This document shows, in pieces, positions 61,484 to 64,000 of a stretch of 64,000 bases of DNA. Both the position numbers and the translations under genes were made by a program. The DNA lies in assembly GCF_003697815.1 (NCBI RefSeq), contig NZ_RDQG01000024.1, positions 1 to 64,000 on the forward strand, in the 5' to 3' direction. A model generated the notes under the pieces. The model made no database searches. It was not told where the DNA came from and saw only the letters and a list, made by a program, of their open reading frames with translations. The stretch comes from Halalkalicoccus subterraneus (GTDB lineage Archaea > Halobacteriota > Halobacteria > Halobacteriales > Halalkalicoccaceae). How positions within the stretch are numbered: position 1 is the first letter of the stretch; every line of letters starts with the position of its first letter.

Positions 61484-62130
61484 ATACTCTCTATATCATG
61501 TTCCATAATAAGTTTATTGGCTACATATTCTAGATAAAAATTATATAATACACGTCGAATTCGAGCCTCTCGGACCTTCTACTCTCCTTCTAACGAATTA
61601 ACAGCAGTCTAATTTGAGACGGTTCAGTAGCGGGCCCGATAGAATATTCGGTCGGCTCTTAGGCAGTAGCAATCCATCTTAGTGGCACGCTAACGTTTCA
61701 AGTCGAAGATCGTCGATCAAAGGAAAGCAGTGTGTGAATACTGTCTCATCATCCCTTTATGTCCTTCTCGCGATAACGGATGTAGTACGTGAGACGGGGG
61801 TCCGTTTTCAATCCGGTGTTTCATCCCTCGTAGCCGTGGTACTCGGCGTTCGAGCGTTGCTTTCTGGGTTGAGACCATTACTCCACATTTCGGAGTTCTG
61901 CCGATATCTGTCCATCTGATCCGTCGTTCCGAGTGCCGATTTGGTGTGGTCTGTCGTTCTGAGCTACCGTGATTGTGCCTGCCTTATAACAGCCGCTGTG
62001 AGCGGCGTGGATGACGCTGTTACGATGATGGATGGGTGAGCAACCGCGGTCCGACAGCTATCCGAGCTGCAGGTGGTACGGGCCCCATCCTCAATGAACG
62101 AGCGAAGCGAGTGAGCGGGATGGAAAAGAC
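61484..62130. other. intergenic region with a transposon-end-like hairpin
   Basis: No gene is recognised in these 650 bases. The upstream part (61484-61560) is AT-rich and holds the promoter of the lipoprotein. At 61992-62013 GCCGCT-GTG-AGCGGC is followed by GTGGATGA, similar to the IS200/IS605 right-end layout at 37156-37185 but degenerate. Near 62097-62120 is a GAGCGAAGCGAGTGAGCGG semi-palindrome of unknown meaning. Confidence 0.4.
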
Positions 62131-62778
62131 TCACTGCCGACGTAGGTCCTCGAGTGTATCGATGTCGATCACTGCTCCGGGGTCGTTTACGTCGACCAGT
62201 GCGCTGTCGCCGCTCTCCATCAACACCGGTCGACCGCCAACATCGCCCTCTACAGCCAGAAGCTCGTCGAAGTGGTTCCGGTCGAACAACACCGGATTGC
62301 CGCGCTGCCCGTCGTAGGCGGCCGCCAGCGCCGTTCCAAGACCGGCCCGGTAGGCATCGAGCAGGCGGTTCACGGTCGCCGGGTCGACGGCAGGCATATC
62401 GCCGGGCAGAAAGACGACACCAGCAGCATCCCCGACAGCCCGTATACCCGCGGCGACGGTCGTCGACAGTCCCGCCTCGTAGCCCGGGTTTCGAACGACA
62501 CGCACGTCCAGATCGGCGAGCGCAGTCCGAACGGCTTCGGCTTCGTACCCGACGACGACGATCACCGCCGCGAGTTCGGCTCGGAGGAGCGTCCGGACCG
62601 CGTGATGGACGAGCGGTTCGCCATCGAGGTCGGCGAGCAACTTGTTTTCCTCGCCGAACCGGGAACTCGTCCCGCCGGCGAGAACGACACCGACGACGCT
62701 CGGATCCGCAGTATCGTCTCCGTCAACCGTCTTCGAGCCCTTCTCGGGATCATCGGATCGAGATCCCTCGGCGGTCAT
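62131..62778 (-). CDS. MobA-like nucleotidyltransferase
   Basis: This is a 215-residue nucleotidyltransferase. VVGVVLAGGTSSRFGEENKLLADLDGEPLVHHAVRTLL at about residues 28-65 holds the L-A-G-G-x-S-x-R-x-G nucleotide loop and Lys. LPGDMPAVDPATVNRLLDAY carries the metal-binding GDMP (about 128-147). These features are those of MobA/MocA, which attach GMP or CMP to molybdopterin. The acidic N-terminal 25 residues are a haloarchaeal extension. It starts in the stop of moeA (ATGA), so both are in one operon. Confidence 0.87.
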   Translation of the reverse strand: MTAEGSRSDDPEKGSKTVDGDDTADPSVVGVVLAGGTSSRFGEENKLLADLDGEPLVHHAVRTLLRAELAAVIVVVGYEAEAVRTALADLDVRVVRNPGYEAGLSTTVAAGIRAVGDAAGVVFLPGDMPAVDPATVNRLLDAYRAGLGTALAAAYDGQRGNPVLFDRNHFDELLAVEGDVGGRPVLMESGDSALVDVNDPGAVIDIDTLEDLRRQ

Positions 62779-63968
62779 TCGAGGGCCTCGTAGGGTACGA
62801 CTGCGACTCGTTCGCCGGCCTCGAGTGCCTCGCGGGTCAGGACGATCCCATCGGCGAGCAGGACCCGCGTACTCGAGGCGACACGGCCGGGGGCGAATCG
62901 CTCGTCGTACAGCGCCAGCGACGAGTCGGCGTGTCCCAGTGGCGTCGCCCGTCCGCCGTCAAGGGTTACCGGTACCGCGAACTCGACGTCGTCGTCGGGA
63001 ACCGCCAGTCGTGTCGTGAGGTCGGCTGCCAGCGTCGAAAGGCGGTTGATCCCGATGAACAACGGCCGGACGACGACCGTCGCTGCCGTGTGGGCGGCAA
63101 CCGGCTTTCCCGGCAGCGCACAAACGGGTGTTCCGTCGACCGTCGCGACGGTCATCGGACGACCGGGGCGCAGCTCGACGCCACGAAAGGACACATCGTG
63201 CTCCCTCAGAACGTCGACGACGTGATCGGCCCCGCCGACGCTGGTGCCTCCGGTCGTCATGACGATATCATGGGTCGAAGCAGCGGTCGTGATCGCCTCC
63301 TGAATGACGGCCGCGTCGTCCGGAACGGGAGCCTCGATGATGGGACGGTGGCCCCAGCGACGGACGAGGTTCGCCAGCATCTCCGAGTCGCGATCGGGCT
63401 GTCGGCCCCGGTGAATCTCGGTTCCGGTCGCGAGAACGCCGACGTCGAGTGTTCGGGTCACGGCCACGGTTTCGATGCCGACGTCCCGGAGCAACGCCGC
63501 GTGGCGCGGTGCGAACCGCCGGCCGGCCGCGAACAGTCGCTCGCCGGCGGTAGCGGTCGCGCCCGCGGGATAGACGTTCGTTCCCGCGGGGAGTGATGGC
63601 CCCGACAGCTGCCCGTCCGTGACGGACGCCTCCTCACGCATCACGACCACGTCGGCCTGTGTCGGCAGCGCCGCTCCGGTCGCCACGGCGACGGCCTCTC
63701 CCCGGTCGATGCTCGGCGGCTCGTCCTCCGGGGACACGTCGCCGACCACCGTCAACGGATACCCGTCGGTCGTCGCGAACGCGAATCCGTCCATCGTCGC
63801 CCGGTCGTATCGCGGGACGTTCATCGGCGCAGTCACCGGCTCGGCAGTCACCCGACCGGCGATCTCTGTGAGTTCCGCTCGTACTGTTGGAGCGTCCTCT
63901 GCGAGCGGATAGAGTCCGAGTAGTCGATCGACCGCGACCGAGCGAGCGACAGATTCCCGTCCATCCAT
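62775..63968 (-). CDS. moeA: molybdopterin molybdenumtransferase MoeA
   Basis: This is a 397-residue protein. An N-terminal MoeA domain (VPRYDRATMDGFAFA with the conserved D-x-S/T-x-x-D-G-F/Y) is followed by the beta domain with GEAVAVATGAALPTQADVVVMRE. The central MPT-binding fold has LATGTEI, TTGGTSVGGADHVVDVL (about residues 235-251), RPGRPMTVATVDGTPVCALPGKPVAA (about 275-300), and a C-terminal beta barrel. MoeA inserts molybdenum into adenylated molybdopterin. The MobA-like gene follows immediately. This is a normal-length, intact protein. Confidence 0.94.
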   Translation of the reverse strand: MDGRESVARSVAVDRLLGLYPLAEDAPTVRAELTEIAGRVTAEPVTAPMNVPRYDRATMDGFAFATTDGYPLTVVGDVSPEDEPPSIDRGEAVAVATGAALPTQADVVVMREEASVTDGQLSGPSLPAGTNVYPAGATATAGERLFAAGRRFAPRHAALLRDVGIETVAVTRTLDVGVLATGTEIHRGRQPDRDSEMLANLVRRWGHRPIIEAPVPDDAAVIQEAITTAASTHDIVMTTGGTSVGGADHVVDVLREHDVSFRGVELRPGRPMTVATVDGTPVCALPGKPVAAHTAATVVVRPLFIGINRLSTLAADLTTRLAVPDDDVEFAVPVTLDGGRATPLGHADSSLALYDERFAPGRVASSTRVLLADGIVLTREALEAGERVAVVPYEALE

Positions 63969-64000
63969 ATCTTGGCAGGATGTTCAACCATCATATACCT

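Noticed and set aside
62097-62120. GAGCGAAGCGAGTGAGCGG as a possible tRNA or attachment-site fragment
   Set aside because: The flanks cannot form a cloverleaf and no partner copy is present in the window.

Overview
The window is haloarchaeal DNA (class Halobacteria). The proteins are acidic and Asp/Glu-rich, and coding regions are GC-rich. Secreted solute-binding proteins start with twin-arginine plus lipobox signals. TATA boxes sit 25-30 bases before start codons (leaderless promoters). Families typical of haloarchaea recur: Orc1/Cdc6, HTH_10 regulators, HVO_A0114-type and DUF7342-type winged helices, and IS200/IS605 elements. I cannot name the species. The mixture of intact catabolic operons and plasmid-like wreckage suggests a megaplasmid or an accessory-rich stretch of chromosome.

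1-8.3 kb is mobile. It holds the 5' part of a sugar-nucleotide epimerase, a small winged-helix protein, a three-gene operon of zinc/coiled-coil proteins, an intact orc1/cdc6, a helix-hairpin-helix protein with a downstream coding remnant, a TumE-type toxin-antitoxin pair, a decayed copy of another toxin module, and a complete IS200/IS605 element (tnpA-tnpB). 8.3-22.7 kb is metabolic: an alcohol dehydrogenase, a complete peptide/oligopeptide ABC importer whose two ATPases are fused, then a cluster of D-2-hydroxyacid dehydrogenase, tripartite tricarboxylate transporter (tctC-tctB-tctA) and an enolase-superfamily enzyme, probably for uptake and breakdown of an organic or sugar acid.

22.8-30.2 kb is a toxin-antitoxin island containing AbiEi/AbiEii, a MarR-like/MazF-like pair with a frameshifted toxin, two DUF7342-like/TumE-like pairs, an orphan winged-helix antitoxin and a truncated toxin. 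Between them lies a dead replication origin: the C-terminal tip of an Orc1/Cdc6 bracketed by three 20-bp origin-box-like repeats. 30.2-46.4 kb is a patchwork: an FAD monooxygenase, an M23 peptidase flanked by two glycine-zipper mini-proteins (one frameshifted), RNase HI, a VTT membrane protein, an 83-bp IS200/IS605-type mini-element next to a captured gene fragment, a RelBE-type pair with nonsense codons in both genes, a large hybrid histidine kinase, and several membrane proteins.

46.6-58.2 kb is a coherent catabolic locus. A minus-strand operon (hyuA, hyuB, an N-carbamoylsarcosine-amidase-like hydrolase, an isocitrate-lyase/PEP-mutase family lyase) is divergent from an HTH_10 regulator and a BMP-type lipoprotein plus two-permease ABC importer. 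Together they suggest import and ATP-dependent ring opening of a hydantoin-like cyclic amide. 58.3-64 kb holds an epimerase, a 50-residue zinc-ribbon protein, an AI-2E-type exporter, a charged lipoprotein, and a molybdenum-cofactor pair (MobA-like and MoeA). No tRNA, rRNA or CRISPR array was recognised.
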